DNA of 64,000 nt from Verrucomicrobia bacterium LP2A. GTDB taxonomy: Bacteria > Verrucomicrobiota > Verrucomicrobiia > Methylacidiphilales > Methylacidiphilaceae. Shown piece by piece: positions 8,376 through 17,070 of this stretch. Position 1 is the stretch's first letter, and each line of letters opens with the position of its first letter. The translations under genes were made by a program, and so were the position numbers. Location: NCBI GenBank assembly GCA_000526255.1, contig JAFS01000002.1, positions 1,107,925 through 1,171,924 of the forward strand, read 5' to 3'. The notes under the pieces are model-generated. The model saw only the letters and a program-made list of their open reading frames with translations. It ran no database searches and had not been told where the DNA came from.

Positions 8376-9407
8376 TCAATCGCGAGGCTTCTCGGCCTCG
8401 ACCCATTTCACGATGTCGAGGTAGACGTTCTCCTCCCCGAGGAGCGAAAAGCCCGCTGCGCGGACATTGCCCACGGTCTCCCGATTGAGTGCCGGTCCCA
8501 CGAGGCGGGAGAGAGGGGTCATGCCATCCAAGAGAATGCCCACGGGGCCGATCCGGCTCCGTACATGCTCAAAAAGGAAGAAGCGGCCTCCGGGTCGGAG
8601 CACCCGGTAGATCTCTCGAAGGCCCGCCAATGGATCGGGAACCGAGCAGAAGGTGCAGACCGCCAGCGCCTCCTCGAAGGAGCCGTCGGCAAAGGGAAGG
8701 CGCTGCACATCGGCTTCGCGCAGCTCGATCTCGCCCGCATAGCCGCCCGCCTTGACCGAGGCCTGGGCGAGCATGGCCGGGCTAATGTCGACCGCCGTCA
8801 CCGACAGCCCGCTCGGCAGGTAGGGGAAGTCGTTCCCGGTTCCCGCGCCGACGAAAAGGAGCTTGCCGCGCAAGCGCGCGAAGAGCCGACGCTTCTCCGG
8901 CCCAAAGCGCTGGTCGTCGGCCCAGGTGAGCCGGTCGAAGAACCGGCTCGCCGCATCCCATTTGCCGCGGGTCGAGGAGCGAGCCTCCTCAGGCAATTCT
9001 CCAGAAGGGCCATTGACGGGCCCGCGCAGGATCCGGTCGTAGAGATGGACACCTGCCACCACGATCGCTCCGAAGAGGGCCCCTACGCCCAGGGTGCCCA
9101 GCCAGGTTGGGGAGCCAGCTCCCATCGAGTCGCGCATGGCAAAGAGCATTCCCCCGTACATTCCGATCCACGATCCCGGAACCATCGTCTGGAACATACC
9201 AAGCAGAGGCCCGAGAACGAGTCCGAGCAGGAGATGGATCGCCATGCCCAGGATCATGCCGAGCACCATCGCGAGCACCATGTCGAAGCCGGGTCCCACC
9301 AGTCCCCGAACGGCTCCGGCCACGATCGTCCCGGTCAGGATGCCCGCCAGGTAATCTCCGAGCGGAAAGAGAAGGGAGCGGCTCAAGTTCACGTTGTCGA
9401 TCGGCAC
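8376..9407 (-). CDS. class I SAM-dependent methyltransferase with N-terminal membrane domain
   Basis: About 343 aa. The first 130 residues hold several hydrophobic, glycine- and methionine-rich helices (LAGILTGTIVAGAVRGLVG, VLAMVLGMILGMAIHLLLGL, LGTLGVGALFGAIVVAGV). The C-terminal half is a UbiE/Methyltransf_11-type domain: LLFVGAGTGNDFPYLP (motif I), VTAVDISPAMLAQA, LREADVQRLPFADGSFEEALAVCTFCSVPDP and YRVLRPGGRFFLFEHV. The methyl acceptor is unknown; membrane anchoring suggests a lipid or quinone. The frame is open up to 9671, but that would overlap the divergent gene at 9543, so GTG 9407 (or GTG 9392) just before the first helix is preferred. No strong ribosome site distinguishes them. Confidence 0.75.
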   Translation of the reverse strand: MPIDNVNLSRSLLFPLGDYLAGILTGTIVAGAVRGLVGPGFDMVLAMVLGMILGMAIHLLLGLVLGPLLGMFQTMVPGSWIGMYGGMLFAMRDSMGAGSPTWLGTLGVGALFGAIVVAGVHLYDRILRGPVNGPSGELPEEARSSTRGKWDAASRFFDRLTWADDQRFGPEKRRLFARLRGKLLFVGAGTGNDFPYLPSGLSVTAVDISPAMLAQASVKAGGYAGEIELREADVQRLPFADGSFEEALAVCTFCSVPDPLAGLREIYRVLRPGGRFFLFEHVRSRIGPVGILLDGMTPLSRLVGPALNRETVGNVRAAGFSLLGEENVYLDIVKWVEAEKPRD

Positions 9408-9542
9408 GGCAGATGCTGATATCTTTTTAGAGTGAAGGCTGATCTCTTTCCCACGCTCCCAAGCCACAAGGCCGAGAAGAGGCCGCAACGAGGGCCTCGA
9501 TGGGGAGTTGTTCGCTGGGGCGTTTCCGAATAGAGTTCTCGC

Positions 9543-10847
9543 ATGAGCTTTCCCATCCGGTCCAGTGACGAGATGCTCACCACCCTCCGGGAACATCCGG
9601 AGTGGAGGGACGCGATCCGCCGGGAGCTCCTCACCGAGGAGCTTTTGGAGTTCCCTGCCCATTTTCAGCAATCGGAGGCGGAGCGCAAGGAGGATCAGCG
9701 GAAGGTCTGGGAAGCGATCCGGGCAACGAATGCCACTCTGAAGTCCTTCATGGAATCGACTCAGGCGTTTCAGCGATCCATGGAGGAGTTCAAGGAGGCG
9801 ACGGATCGTCGGTTTTCCGAGGTCGAGGGACGGCTGGACGGCTTGGAGACGACCCTCAAGTCTTTCATGGAGGCGACGGATCGTCGGTTTTCCGAGGTCG
9901 AGGGACGGCTGGACAGCTTGGAGACGACCCTCAAGTCTTTCATGGAGGCGACGGATCGTCGGTTTTCCGAGGTCGAGGGACGGCTGGACAGCTTGGAGAC
10001 GACCCTCAAGTCTTTCATGGAGGCGACGGATCGTCGGTTTTCCGAGGTCGAGGGACGGCTGGACAGCTTGGAGACGACCCTCAAGTCTTTCATGGAAGCG
10101 ACGGATCGTCGGTTTTCCGAGGTCGAGGGACGGCTGGACAGCTTGGAGACGACCCTCAAGTCTTTCATGGAAGCGACGGATCGTCGGTTTTCTGAGGTGG
10201 ATGGGCGATTGGACAGCTTGGAGACGACCCTCAAGTCTTTCATGGAAGCGACGGATCGTCGGTTTTCTGAGGTGGATGGGCGATTGGACAGCTTGGAGAC
10301 GACCCTCAAGTCCTTCATGGAGGCGACCGAGCGATCGTTTCGTCGCATTTCGACCAAGCTTACAGAGCTGGACGGAGGAATCATCGAAATCCGGACGCTC
10401 CGAAAGCTGGGCAACTACCTTTACAATCAGATGGACGGGGTGGAGCTACTGGATCAGAGGACGCTCAATCAGGCTGCGGCCATCGCCCTGAAAGTGGGGG
10501 TCATCAGCCGCGAGGAGCGACGGCAGGTGGACAGGGCGGACGCCTTGGCGGCCGGGGAGGACGCGGCGACCGGAGAGCCGGCATGCGCGGCAGTCGAGGC
10601 ATCCGGAGTCGTGCAGAAGAGCGACGTGGAGCGGGCCGTGGCGCGCTCAAAGCTTCTCTTCAAGATCCTGCAGGCGGCCGTTGCCGCCAAGCCCGCGAAG
10701 TTCGAGGGCCTTTTTCCCAGTCCGCCGACCAAGACCTTTGCGTTAGTCGTGGGTCGGGAGATCACCGATGAAGCTCGCCGGGAGGCGGAGAGAACGGGAG
10801 TCTTCTTCGCTCCCTATCACAACGGATACGAGAGGACAGAGGACTAG
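9543..10847 (+). CDS. coiled-coil repeat protein with nuclease-like C-terminal domain
   Basis: A 434-aa protein of a poorly characterised family. Residues 1-60 (MLTTLREHPEWRDAIRRELLTEELLEFP) are a family-typical N-terminus. Residues about 86-260 are seven copies of a 25-residue heptad-like unit (DRRFSEVEGRLDSLETTLKS plus FMEAT), predicted as one long coiled coil. The C-terminus (LGNYLYNQMDGVELL, VDRADALAAGEDAATGEP, VEASGVVQKSDVERAVARS, LVVGREITDEARREAERTGV) resembles the degenerate PD-(D/E)XK-like end seen in coiled-coil proteins of this type; this is my recognition, not a search result. Function is unknown. It starts at ATG 9543 and is divergent from the methyltransferase gene. Confidence 0.75.
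   Translation: MSFPIRSSDEMLTTLREHPEWRDAIRRELLTEELLEFPAHFQQSEAERKEDQRKVWEAIRATNATLKSFMESTQAFQRSMEEFKEATDRRFSEVEGRLDGLETTLKSFMEATDRRFSEVEGRLDSLETTLKSFMEATDRRFSEVEGRLDSLETTLKSFMEATDRRFSEVEGRLDSLETTLKSFMEATDRRFSEVEGRLDSLETTLKSFMEATDRRFSEVDGRLDSLETTLKSFMEATDRRFSEVDGRLDSLETTLKSFMEATERSFRRISTKLTELDGGIIEIRTLRKLGNYLYNQMDGVELLDQRTLNQAAAIALKVGVISREERRQVDRADALAAGEDAATGEPACAAVEASGVVQKSDVERAVARSKLLFKILQAAVAAKPAKFEGLFPSPPTKTFALVVGREITDEARREAERTGVFFAPYHNGYERTED
9798..10322 (+). repeat. seven tandem 75-bp repeats inside the coiled-coil gene
   Basis: Seven head-to-tail 75-bp units, each starting GCGACGGATCGTCGG. Units 1-5 are almost identical. Units 6 and 7 share a variant block (TCTGAGGTGGATGGGCGATT). The period is a multiple of three, so copy number can change without breaking the frame. 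The last two units are the diverged ones, suggesting expansion from the 5' side. Confidence 0.95.
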
Positions 10848-10962
10848 GGATTTCGCCTCGGCCGGAAGCCGAATCCCCATCGGAACTGCTTGTCTTTCCC
10901 TCTCCCTTCCGGGTATGACGGCTCGGTTCCGAGATAGGGCAGATCCAGAGGAGGAACTTCGC

Positions 10963-11415
10963 ATGAACCCATTTTCCGGCATTCTCTCGACCCGGCGCTC
11001 GCTGGGTCCCTTGCTTCTCCGCTTAGGCCTGGCAATCGTATTTTTCCCCCATGGAGCGCAGAACGTCCTCGGCTGGTTCGGGGGCAAGGGGCTCTCGGGC
11101 AGCACGGCCTTTCTCCATCAGGCTCTCCATATTCCGATGGTCTTCGCGCAGGCTGCAGTCTGGACCCAGCTCTTGGCACCGCTTGCCCTCCTCCTAGGGT
11201 TCTTCACCCGGCTCGCCGCGTTCGCCCTCGGAGTGACGATGGCGGTCGCGGCACTCCTCGTCCATCTTCCGCACGGATTCTTCATGAACTGGTTCGGGTC
11301 CCAGGGGGGAGAAGGGTTCGAGTTCCACCTCCTGGCGATCTCGGGCTGCCTCTGCCTGCTCTTTACCGGGGGAGGCTCCCTCTCCCTCGATCATCGCGTC
11401 TCGGGCGAGCTCTGA
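10963..11415 (+). CDS. DoxX family membrane protein
   Basis: A 150-aa protein with four hydrophobic helices and the DoxX N-terminal pattern LGPLLLRLGLAIVFFPHGAQNVLGWFGG. Later helices are LLAPLALLLGFFTRLAAFALG, MAVAALLVHLPHGFF and LLAISGCLCLLFTGGG. ATG 10963 has a good AGAGGAGG ribosome site 8-9 nt upstream; the open frame to 10768 lies inside the preceding gene. DoxX proteins are inner-membrane proteins, often redox- or quinone-related; the substrate here is unknown. The 3' half is overlapped antisense by the extended tail of the convergent CDF gene. Confidence 0.85.
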   Translation: MNPFSGILSTRRSLGPLLLRLGLAIVFFPHGAQNVLGWFGGKGLSGSTAFLHQALHIPMVFAQAAVWTQLLAPLALLLGFFTRLAAFALGVTMAVAALLVHLPHGFFMNWFGSQGGEGFEFHLLAISGCLCLLFTGGGSLSLDHRVSGEL

Positions 11416-12285
11416 GCGGGGGCTCCTCCCTTCTTCGACGGGCTCGACGTGGACCGTGACCGAGGCTTGCGGCACGGTCTGCCGCACCACCCCCTCCATC
11501 CGGTCGCAGAGCTCGTGCGCCTCCCGGACGGCGAGCGATCCGGGAAGGGCCAAGGTGAACTCGACGAAGACCGTCCGGCCCGCTCTCCGGCTGCGCAGCC
11601 GCTGGACCTCGGCGAACGCGGGTCCTTCCCGCGCGAGGCTCGCTTCGATCGCGGCCACGGTCGCGGGCGAGAGTCCCTCGTCGATCAGCCCGCCGAGCGA
11701 GTCGCGCATGAGCCGGTAGCCGGTCCAGAGCACGTTTCCCGCCAGGAGCAGGCCGAGCAGCGGATCGAGCAGCCAGAGACCACTGAGCTTGGCCGCGGCC
11801 AGCCCGAGGACCATCCCGAGGGAAGTGACGACGTCGGTCCAGAGATGGATCCCGTCGGCGGAGAGGGCGGGCGAGCTCTCCTTCCGCGCCCGGACCAGGA
11901 GATACCATCCCAAGACGCCATTGACCGCCGTCGATCCGGCCGAAAGGATGATTCCCTCGGTCAGCCGGGGAAGCGGCTCGGGCGAGAAGAGGCGCCGGAG
12001 GGCCGACAAGAGGATCAGCACCGCCGCCACTGCAATCAGCCCTCCCTCGAAGCCCGCCGAGAGATACTCGGCCTTCGTATGGCCGTAGGGGTGGTTGCGA
12101 TCGGGAGGAGCCGAGGAGATGCGCAGGGCGAGGCTGGCTGCGGCGGCTCCGGCGACGTTGACGACCGACTCGAGGGCATCCGAATAGAGGGCGACCGAGC
12201 CCGTCAACCGATAGGCCAGGAACTTGGCGCCAAGGACGAGGAGTCCTACCCCCACGCTGAGTGCTCCGGCGGCCGTTGCCGTCAT
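11194..12285 (-). CDS. cation diffusion facilitator (CDF) family metal transporter
   Basis: A 363-aa inner-membrane metal/proton antiporter of the CDF (ZitB/FieF-like) family. It shows the TM1-TM2 signature SVALYSDALESVVNVAGA, the loop HPYGHTKAEYLSAGFEG, the TM5 metal motif HLWTDVVTS (HxxxD) and a cytoplasmic C-terminal domain (VQRLRSRRAGRTVFVEFTLALPG, AHELCDRMEG, ASVTVHVEPVEEG). The recognisable fold ends near residue 288. The last 75 residues are charged, low-complexity and encoded exactly antisense to doxX, so they look like a run-on after loss of the original stop. It lies 50 nt after the ABC exporter gene in the same direction and may be co-transcribed. Confidence 0.88.
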   Translation of the reverse strand: MTATAAGALSVGVGLLVLGAKFLAYRLTGSVALYSDALESVVNVAGAAAASLALRISSAPPDRNHPYGHTKAEYLSAGFEGGLIAVAAVLILLSALRRLFSPEPLPRLTEGIILSAGSTAVNGVLGWYLLVRARKESSPALSADGIHLWTDVVTSLGMVLGLAAAKLSGLWLLDPLLGLLLAGNVLWTGYRLMRDSLGGLIDEGLSPATVAAIEASLAREGPAFAEVQRLRSRRAGRTVFVEFTLALPGSLAVREAHELCDRMEGVVRQTVPQASVTVHVEPVEEGRSPRSELARDAMIEGEGASPGKEQAEAARDRQEVELEPFSPLGPEPVHEESVRKMDEECRDRHRHSEGERGEPGEEP

Positions 12286-12335
12286 CCCGCTACGCTAGCC
12301 CCGCCGCCTCCTTCCGGCAAGCCGGGCGGAGCCGG

Positions 12336-14165
12336 TCAGGCGGCTACGGCGCAGAGTCCCTGCTTCTCTGCGAGCCGGCGGAAGGGGCCTTCGGCTTCCA
12401 GGAGGTCGGCGTAGGTGCCGTTCTGAACGATCCGGCCCCCGTCGAGGACCAGGATCCAGTCTGAGGAAGCCAAGGTCGAGAGCCGGTGGGCGATCAGAAC
12501 GACGGTTCGACCCTGCTCCAGCGACTCGATCGAGCTTTGAATTTGCCTCTCGCTATGCGAGTCGAGGTTCGAGGTCGCCTCGTCGAGGATCAGGATGGGT
12601 GCATTCCGGATGAAGGCCCGGGCGATCGAAAGCCGTTGGCGCTGTCCCCCGGAGAGCCGCACCCCGCGTTCGCCGATCTTCGTGTGATAGCCGTTCGGGA
12701 GCAGGGAGAGGAACTCGTGCGCACCCGCCATTCGGGCCGCCTTTTCGATCTGCTCCGGGGTGGCGTGCGGTTTGCCGATCGCGATGTTCTCGGCCGCGGT
12801 CAGGTTGAAGATCACGACATCCTGGCTCACCAGGGAAAAGAGACCCCGGGCATCCTGGAGCTTGAGCTCCCGCAGGTCCTGCCCGTCGATCCGGATCACT
12901 CCCTCCACAGGGTCGTAAAAGCGGAGCAAGAGGCTCGTGATGGTCGACTTTCCCGCCCCGCTCGGCCCCGCGATCCCGACCTTCGCCCCCCGCGGAACGG
13001 TGAAGGAGACATCCTCGAGCACGAGTCGATTTCCGTAATGGAAGGTCACATGGTCGAAGGCGACCCCCTCTCGAACCTCCCGGACCGGGATGGGATGTTT
13101 GGCTTCCTGGACGCTCGCGGGGGTTTCGAGCAGCTCGCTGAGCCGCTGGGCGCTCATCGCCCCTTCCTGGATCTTCACGTTGGCGTCGGCCAATCGACGG
13201 ATCGGGGCGAAGAAGAGGAGGGCGCCGTTGGCGACCACCGCCATGTTGGCGATGCTCACGTGCTTCCAGACGACCGTCAGGATGAGAAGAGAGAGGGCCA
13301 GGCTTGAGATCACGTCGATCGAGGGGCTGACGATCGAGCTCGAGGTGTTCATCTTCGCGTTCTGGCGCGCCAGGTCGTTGGCCTGCTTTCGGAACCGGTC
13401 GGCGTTCCTCTTTTCCAGGGAGAACGCCTTGATCACATGAACCCCCGCCACCGATTCCAGGAGGAGGTTGTTCTGCTCGACCGCCGTCGAGACGATCTTG
13501 GCCGCACTCCGGCGGACCTTCCCTGAGAGCATCACCGCCGGAATGATGCAGACCGGGATGAGCAGGCCCGCGACCAGGGTGAGCCGCCAGTCGATCGCAG
13601 CGCAGGAGACGAGGATGGCGAGCAGGGTGAAGGGGTCCTTGGTGACGTCGGTAAAGAGGATGCTGATCGATTGGTAGAACCCTTGGGTGTCGTTGAGGAT
13701 CCGCACCGAGAGGTCCCCCGTCGTCGAGCGGTGGTAGAAGTCCATCGAAAGCGCATGGAGCTTTTCCAGGACTGCGGTCTGGAGGTCGGCCACGATGCGC
13801 CCGGCGCCCAGGTTCATGAAGTAGGCGTTGGCGAGCCGGAAGAGCCCGCGGACCAGGGCGACCCCCGGAAGAAGCAACACTCCCCCGAGGATGCGCTTCC
13901 AGTCGAGCTCCGCTCCCATCTTGGGCATCCACTGCCGCAGGATCTCGATGAACGACTCCCGGGAGTGGTGAGCCTGGTGGGGATCCGTTGGCGCGCTCAG
14001 CCCGGGCGTGCCAACGAAGTTGTCGATCGCGGCCTTGAGCACGAAGAGGTAGGTGCCATTGATCGAGGCGAAGACCAATCCCGTGAGCATGCCCGCCGCC
14101 AGGACCTTCCAATGCTTGCGCAGGAAGGGCGCAGAGAATTGGAGAACCTTCCAGAGTTCCCGCAT
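12336..14165 (-). CDS. MsbA-like ABC exporter (fused permease and ATPase)
   Basis: A 609-aa half-transporter. About 330 residues of six-helix ABC_membrane domain are followed by the ATPase: Walker A GPSGAGKST (about 400), Q-loop LVSQDVVIFNLT, signature LSGGQRQRLSIARAF, Walker B ILILDEATSNLD and H-loop VLIAHRLST. The architecture matches MsbA/lipid A or oligosaccharide-lipid flippases and also drug exporters. ATG 14165 begins the permease. It is flanked on the same strand by manC (72 nt upstream) and the CDF gene; the manC neighbour and the nearby glycan island make a lipid-glycan substrate plausible, but this is inference. Confidence 0.9.
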   Translation of the reverse strand: MRELWKVLQFSAPFLRKHWKVLAAGMLTGLVFASINGTYLFVLKAAIDNFVGTPGLSAPTDPHQAHHSRESFIEILRQWMPKMGAELDWKRILGGVLLLPGVALVRGLFRLANAYFMNLGAGRIVADLQTAVLEKLHALSMDFYHRSTTGDLSVRILNDTQGFYQSISILFTDVTKDPFTLLAILVSCAAIDWRLTLVAGLLIPVCIIPAVMLSGKVRRSAAKIVSTAVEQNNLLLESVAGVHVIKAFSLEKRNADRFRKQANDLARQNAKMNTSSSIVSPSIDVISSLALSLLILTVVWKHVSIANMAVVANGALLFFAPIRRLADANVKIQEGAMSAQRLSELLETPASVQEAKHPIPVREVREGVAFDHVTFHYGNRLVLEDVSFTVPRGAKVGIAGPSGAGKSTITSLLLRFYDPVEGVIRIDGQDLRELKLQDARGLFSLVSQDVVIFNLTAAENIAIGKPHATPEQIEKAARMAGAHEFLSLLPNGYHTKIGERGVRLSGGQRQRLSIARAFIRNAPILILDEATSNLDSHSERQIQSSIESLEQGRTVVLIAHRLSTLASSDWILVLDGGRIVQNGTYADLLEAEGPFRRLAEKQGLCAVAA

Positions 14166-14237
14166 GTGTCTTCCTTTATCGAGCCCCCCGGACGGCGAAG
14201 CAAGCGGGATTTCTTAAGGCGCTTCCCCGGCGGCAGG

Positions 14238-15674
14238 CTACGTTCTTCCGTAGCGGTCCTCGAAGCGGACGATGTCGTCCTCTCCGACGTAATCCCCGCA
14301 CTGCACCTCGATGATCACCAGATCAATGAGCCCCGGGTTCTCCAGCCGGTGGGTGACTCCCGCCGGGATGTAGGTCGATTCGTTCGGACGGATGAGCCGC
14401 TCGCTCTCCCCCTGGGTCACCTGGGCCGTTCCCGAGACGACGACCCAATGCTCGCTCCGGTGGTGGTGCATCTGGAGCGAGAGCGCCCGTCCCGGCCGGA
14501 CGACGATCCGCTTGATGGCAAAGCGCGATCCCTCCTCGAGGACGGTGTAGGTCCCCCAAGGCCGGTGGACCGTCCGGTGGAGGAGATGGGCGGGGTGTCC
14601 CCGCCGCCGCAGCTCGGCCACCACCGCCTCGACCTCCTGGTCCCGGTCCTTGGCGGCGACGAGCAGGGCGTCGGGCGTGTCGATCACAAGGAGGTCGCGT
14701 ACTCCCAGGACGGCGACCAACCGGTCGGGCGCATGGACGACGCACCCTTCGGCTTCCCGGAGGAGCCCTTCGCCGGCGACCCGGTTTCCCTGGGCGTCGG
14801 CGGGGAGGAGGCTCGCGTAGCTCGACCAGGAACCGACGTCGCTCCACGAAAAGGAAGCCGGCACGACCGCAACCTTCCGGGCCTTTTCCATGACGGCGTA
14901 ATCGACCGAAACCGACGGGAGCGCGCCAAACTCCTTGGGGAGCTCGATGATCTGCTCCTTTTCCTGCGCTCCGCGGACAGACGCATCGATCCCCTGGGCG
15001 ATCTCCGGAGACGCCTCAGCGAGAGCGGCGAGGAAGGCATCGGCCCGGAAGCAGAAGATTCCCGCGTTCCAGAAATGGCGGCCCGAGGCGGCAAAGGCTT
15101 CCGCCCGCTCCCGGTCGGGCTTTTCGATGAACCGGGCGACCGAGTGGCCGAGCGGAGCCCCCTTCGAGATCTCCTCTCCCCGCTCGATGTAGCCATATCC
15201 CGTATGCGGGCCCTGCGGCACGATCCCGAAGGTGACCAAGTACCCGAGCCGGGCGAGCTCCGTCGCCCGGGCTACGGCCTCCCCGAACCCGGGTCCCTCC
15301 TCGATCAAGTGATCGGCCGGCAGGACGAGCAGCGTCGTCCCGGGCCCAAAGCGCTCCTGGAGCCACCGCGCCGCCGCTCCGATCGCCGGAGCGGTATTCC
15401 TTCCCACGGGCTCCAGAAGATAGCGGAGAGGAGCCTGTCCCCCTTCCCGGGCGGCTATGTCCTCGGCTTGGAAGTAGTAGTCCCGGTGGATCACGGTCAG
15501 AGGATCGGCCGCCCCGGGAAGAGAGCGGGCGTGGGCGATCGCCCGGGCAAACAGGGAGCGGCCGTCCGGCAGCTCGAGAAATGGCTTCGGCCTCCCCTTG
15601 CGGGAAAGCGGCCAGAGGCGGGTTCCGGCCCCGCCCGCCAGGATGACCGGTACCAGCGGTTCAGAGGGGTTCAT
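14238..15674 (-). CDS. manC: mannose-1-phosphate guanylyltransferase / mannose-6-phosphate isomerase
   Basis: A 478-aa bifunctional-type enzyme making GDP-mannose. The N-terminal nucleotidyltransferase domain begins VPVILAGGAGTRLWPLSRKG (residues 8-28) and contains VLPADHLI and FIEKPDRERAEAF. The C-terminal type II phosphomannose-isomerase cupin is complete (RPWGTYTVLEEG, IKRIVVRPGRALSLQMHHHR, EHWVVVSGTAQVT, STYIPAGVTHRLENPG). Length matches ManC/AlgA. It would supply activated mannose for the surface-glycan genes downstream in the window. ATG 15674 directly precedes the nucleotidyltransferase motif. Confidence 0.93.
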   Translation of the reverse strand: MNPSEPLVPVILAGGAGTRLWPLSRKGRPKPFLELPDGRSLFARAIAHARSLPGAADPLTVIHRDYYFQAEDIAAREGGQAPLRYLLEPVGRNTAPAIGAAARWLQERFGPGTTLLVLPADHLIEEGPGFGEAVARATELARLGYLVTFGIVPQGPHTGYGYIERGEEISKGAPLGHSVARFIEKPDRERAEAFAASGRHFWNAGIFCFRADAFLAALAEASPEIAQGIDASVRGAQEKEQIIELPKEFGALPSVSVDYAVMEKARKVAVVPASFSWSDVGSWSSYASLLPADAQGNRVAGEGLLREAEGCVVHAPDRLVAVLGVRDLLVIDTPDALLVAAKDRDQEVEAVVAELRRRGHPAHLLHRTVHRPWGTYTVLEEGSRFAIKRIVVRPGRALSLQMHHHRSEHWVVVSGTAQVTQGESERLIRPNESTYIPAGVTHRLENPGLIDLVIIEVQCGDYVGEDDIVRFEDRYGRT

Positions 15675-16023
15675 GTGGGTAGCTCCCCTCCGGGCGAACG
15701 GACGACCCGTGTCTTTCCAGCGCCCGGCGGCGCGTCCTTCTAATAAGAGAGTCCGGCGGAAGAGGCAATCGGAATCTCGCGAGGTCGCCTTGCCGGTTGC
15801 GTTTCGTGCCTATCGTCCAGCCATCGGGTCGAGGCTGCGACGGGGCGGTTCCTTCCCCTTGCGCGGCCACCCATCTCCGGATCGTGGCGCCCTCTCCCGG
15901 TTTCGGCGGGAGGACCTTGCCGCAGTGGCGGGCTGCTTCGAGAAGAATGGAAGTCGGCGCGGGAGATCCCAAAGCCGCACTCTTCCCGAGGGATCTCCGG
16001 GATAGTCTATTGGAGAGGCGGCC
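15675..16023. other. intergenic region, nothing recognised
   Basis: This 349-bp stretch lies between manC and a small minus-strand gene. Frames are open on both strands because of high GC, but none gives a recognisable protein and no terminator or promoter stands out. Confidence 0.5.
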
Positions 16024-16182
16024 TCAATGTCGGAAGAGGCCCAAGGCTAAGAGCGAGAGCATCAGGGCGACGAGCCAATAGAACTGGGTGCGTAGCGCCT
16101 GCTCCACCCGCTCGAGCCGCTGGTCGGTCTCCCCTTCCCAGTGCGCGATTCGCACCTGGATGGTGTCGGTGGAAACGGGCAT
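16024..16182 (-). CDS. small tail-anchored membrane protein, unknown function
   Basis: A 52-aa frame starting ATG 16182. It has a polar, heptad-like N-terminus (IAHWEGETDQRLERVEQALRTQ) and a C-terminal hydrophobic helix (FYWLVALMLSLLALGLFRH), a plausible short coiled-coil membrane anchor. The frame continues upstream to 16464, but that part has no protein-like composition. There is no strong ribosome site and no recognised family. Confidence 0.45.
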   Translation of the reverse strand: MPVSTDTIQVRIAHWEGETDQRLERVEQALRTQFYWLVALMLSLLALGLFRH

Positions 16183-16284
16183 TCCGGGGAAGGGTAACCT
16201 CTTCGCAAATGTCGGGCAAGGAAGTGGGGCACTCCCTGCTCCAAGGCCTGGAAGGCCGGTAACGCAGCCGCGGGCGTTTCCAGT

Positions 16285-16364
16285 AATGACGGGCGAGGAC
16301 TTTTCCCCGCAAATCTGCCGCAAAGAGGCTTGACCGATCCTCGAGGTTGCGGGGCAAGATATAG
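16285..16364 (+). promoter_or_regulatory. conserved upstream block of TPS array, copy A
   Basis: AATGACGGGCGAG (16285) is followed by CCGCAAA and CTTGACCGAT (TTGACC at 16330-16335). The same ordered elements precede the three other array genes. TTGACC would be the -35 box; the -10 is poor here (CAAGAT or AGATAT at 19-21 nt), so this copy may be weak. Confidence 0.45.
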
Positions 16365-16401
16365 CCCCCTTTCCAAGGAACCTCTCGAGTGAGGGATCGG
16401 A

Positions 16402-17022
16402 GTGGCTGCGCACAGGGATGCGCTCCCAGTCAAGAAGGCGGAAGGGGACAGGAAAAGGAGGCAATCAAGATGCAGAGAAGCAAGAGGAATAGCGGAAAAA
16501 CTTAAGAACTATAGCAAAATTAAGCATTCTAGCAGACACAAGGGTTATGGCACGGCTCTGCGGACGCTGCTGGCGACGGTCGTCTTTGCGGGCCTGGGAT
16601 TGGTGTCGGCTCGGGCGACAGTTGTTGGAGCACTCGGCGGGGTCGGGAACACGGTTGGCGGTACGCTCGGAGGGGTTACCCACACCGCTACCGGCACGCT
16701 CAACGGGGTTGTCAACACGGTTGACGGGACGCTTGGCGGGGTTACCCACACCGTGAGCGGCACGCTCAACGGCGTCGTCAACACGGTTGACGGCACCCTC
16801 GGTGGAGTTACCCATACCGTCAGCGGGGTCACCACATCTGGAAGCGGTGGGCTAGTCCTCAACCCGGTGGTGAACTTGCTTCCTCTGCTTGGGCTCAATG
16901 CGACGGTGACTCTGACAGGGCCGGTTGCGAGCCTTCTCGGGGGTCTCCTCGGGGATCTGGGCGTCTCCCCGTTGCTGAACGGGCTGCTCAATGGCGGGCT
17001 GGTTGGCGGGCTGGGGCTCTAA
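16402..17022 (+). CDS. short exported glycine-rich repeat protein, member of the TpsA-like array
   Basis: A 206-aa frame whose exported part starts with the same signal peptide as the downstream TpsA paralogues (LRTLLATVVFAGLGLVSARA, then TVVG). It then has four imperfect units of the type GTLGGVTHTVSGTLNGVVNTVD and a Gly/Leu-rich end. GTG 16402 opens the frame with GAGGG nearby. However, the best ribosome site (AAGGAGG) precedes ATG 16470 in another frame (MQRSKRNSG, resembling the paralogues' MKRQTKR/MRRKPKR start). That frame is closed after 11 codons by TAA 16503; removing one A from the A5 run at 16496-16500 would join it to the signal peptide. Function is unknown; it is probably surface or secreted, or a decayed TpsA. 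Confidence 0.6.
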   Translation: MAAHRDALPVKKAEGDRKRRQSRCREARGIAEKLKNYSKIKHSSRHKGYGTALRTLLATVVFAGLGLVSARATVVGALGGVGNTVGGTLGGVTHTATGTLNGVVNTVDGTLGGVTHTVSGTLNGVVNTVDGTLGGVTHTVSGVTTSGSGGLVLNPVVNLLPLLGLNATVTLTGPVASLLGGLLGDLGVSPLLNGLLNGGLVGGLGL

Positions 17023-17070
17023 AGGTTCCGGAAAGACTCCAAGGCAGCGAACTCGAACCTGTTGACCCTC

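Noticed and set aside
9798..10322. Possible CRISPR-like array
   Set aside because: Repeats are directly adjacent 75-bp coding units without spacers, inside an open reading frame.
13671..15743. 690-codon plus-strand frame opposite msbA-like and manC genes
   Set aside because: Spans two convincing minus-strand genes and has no domain character.
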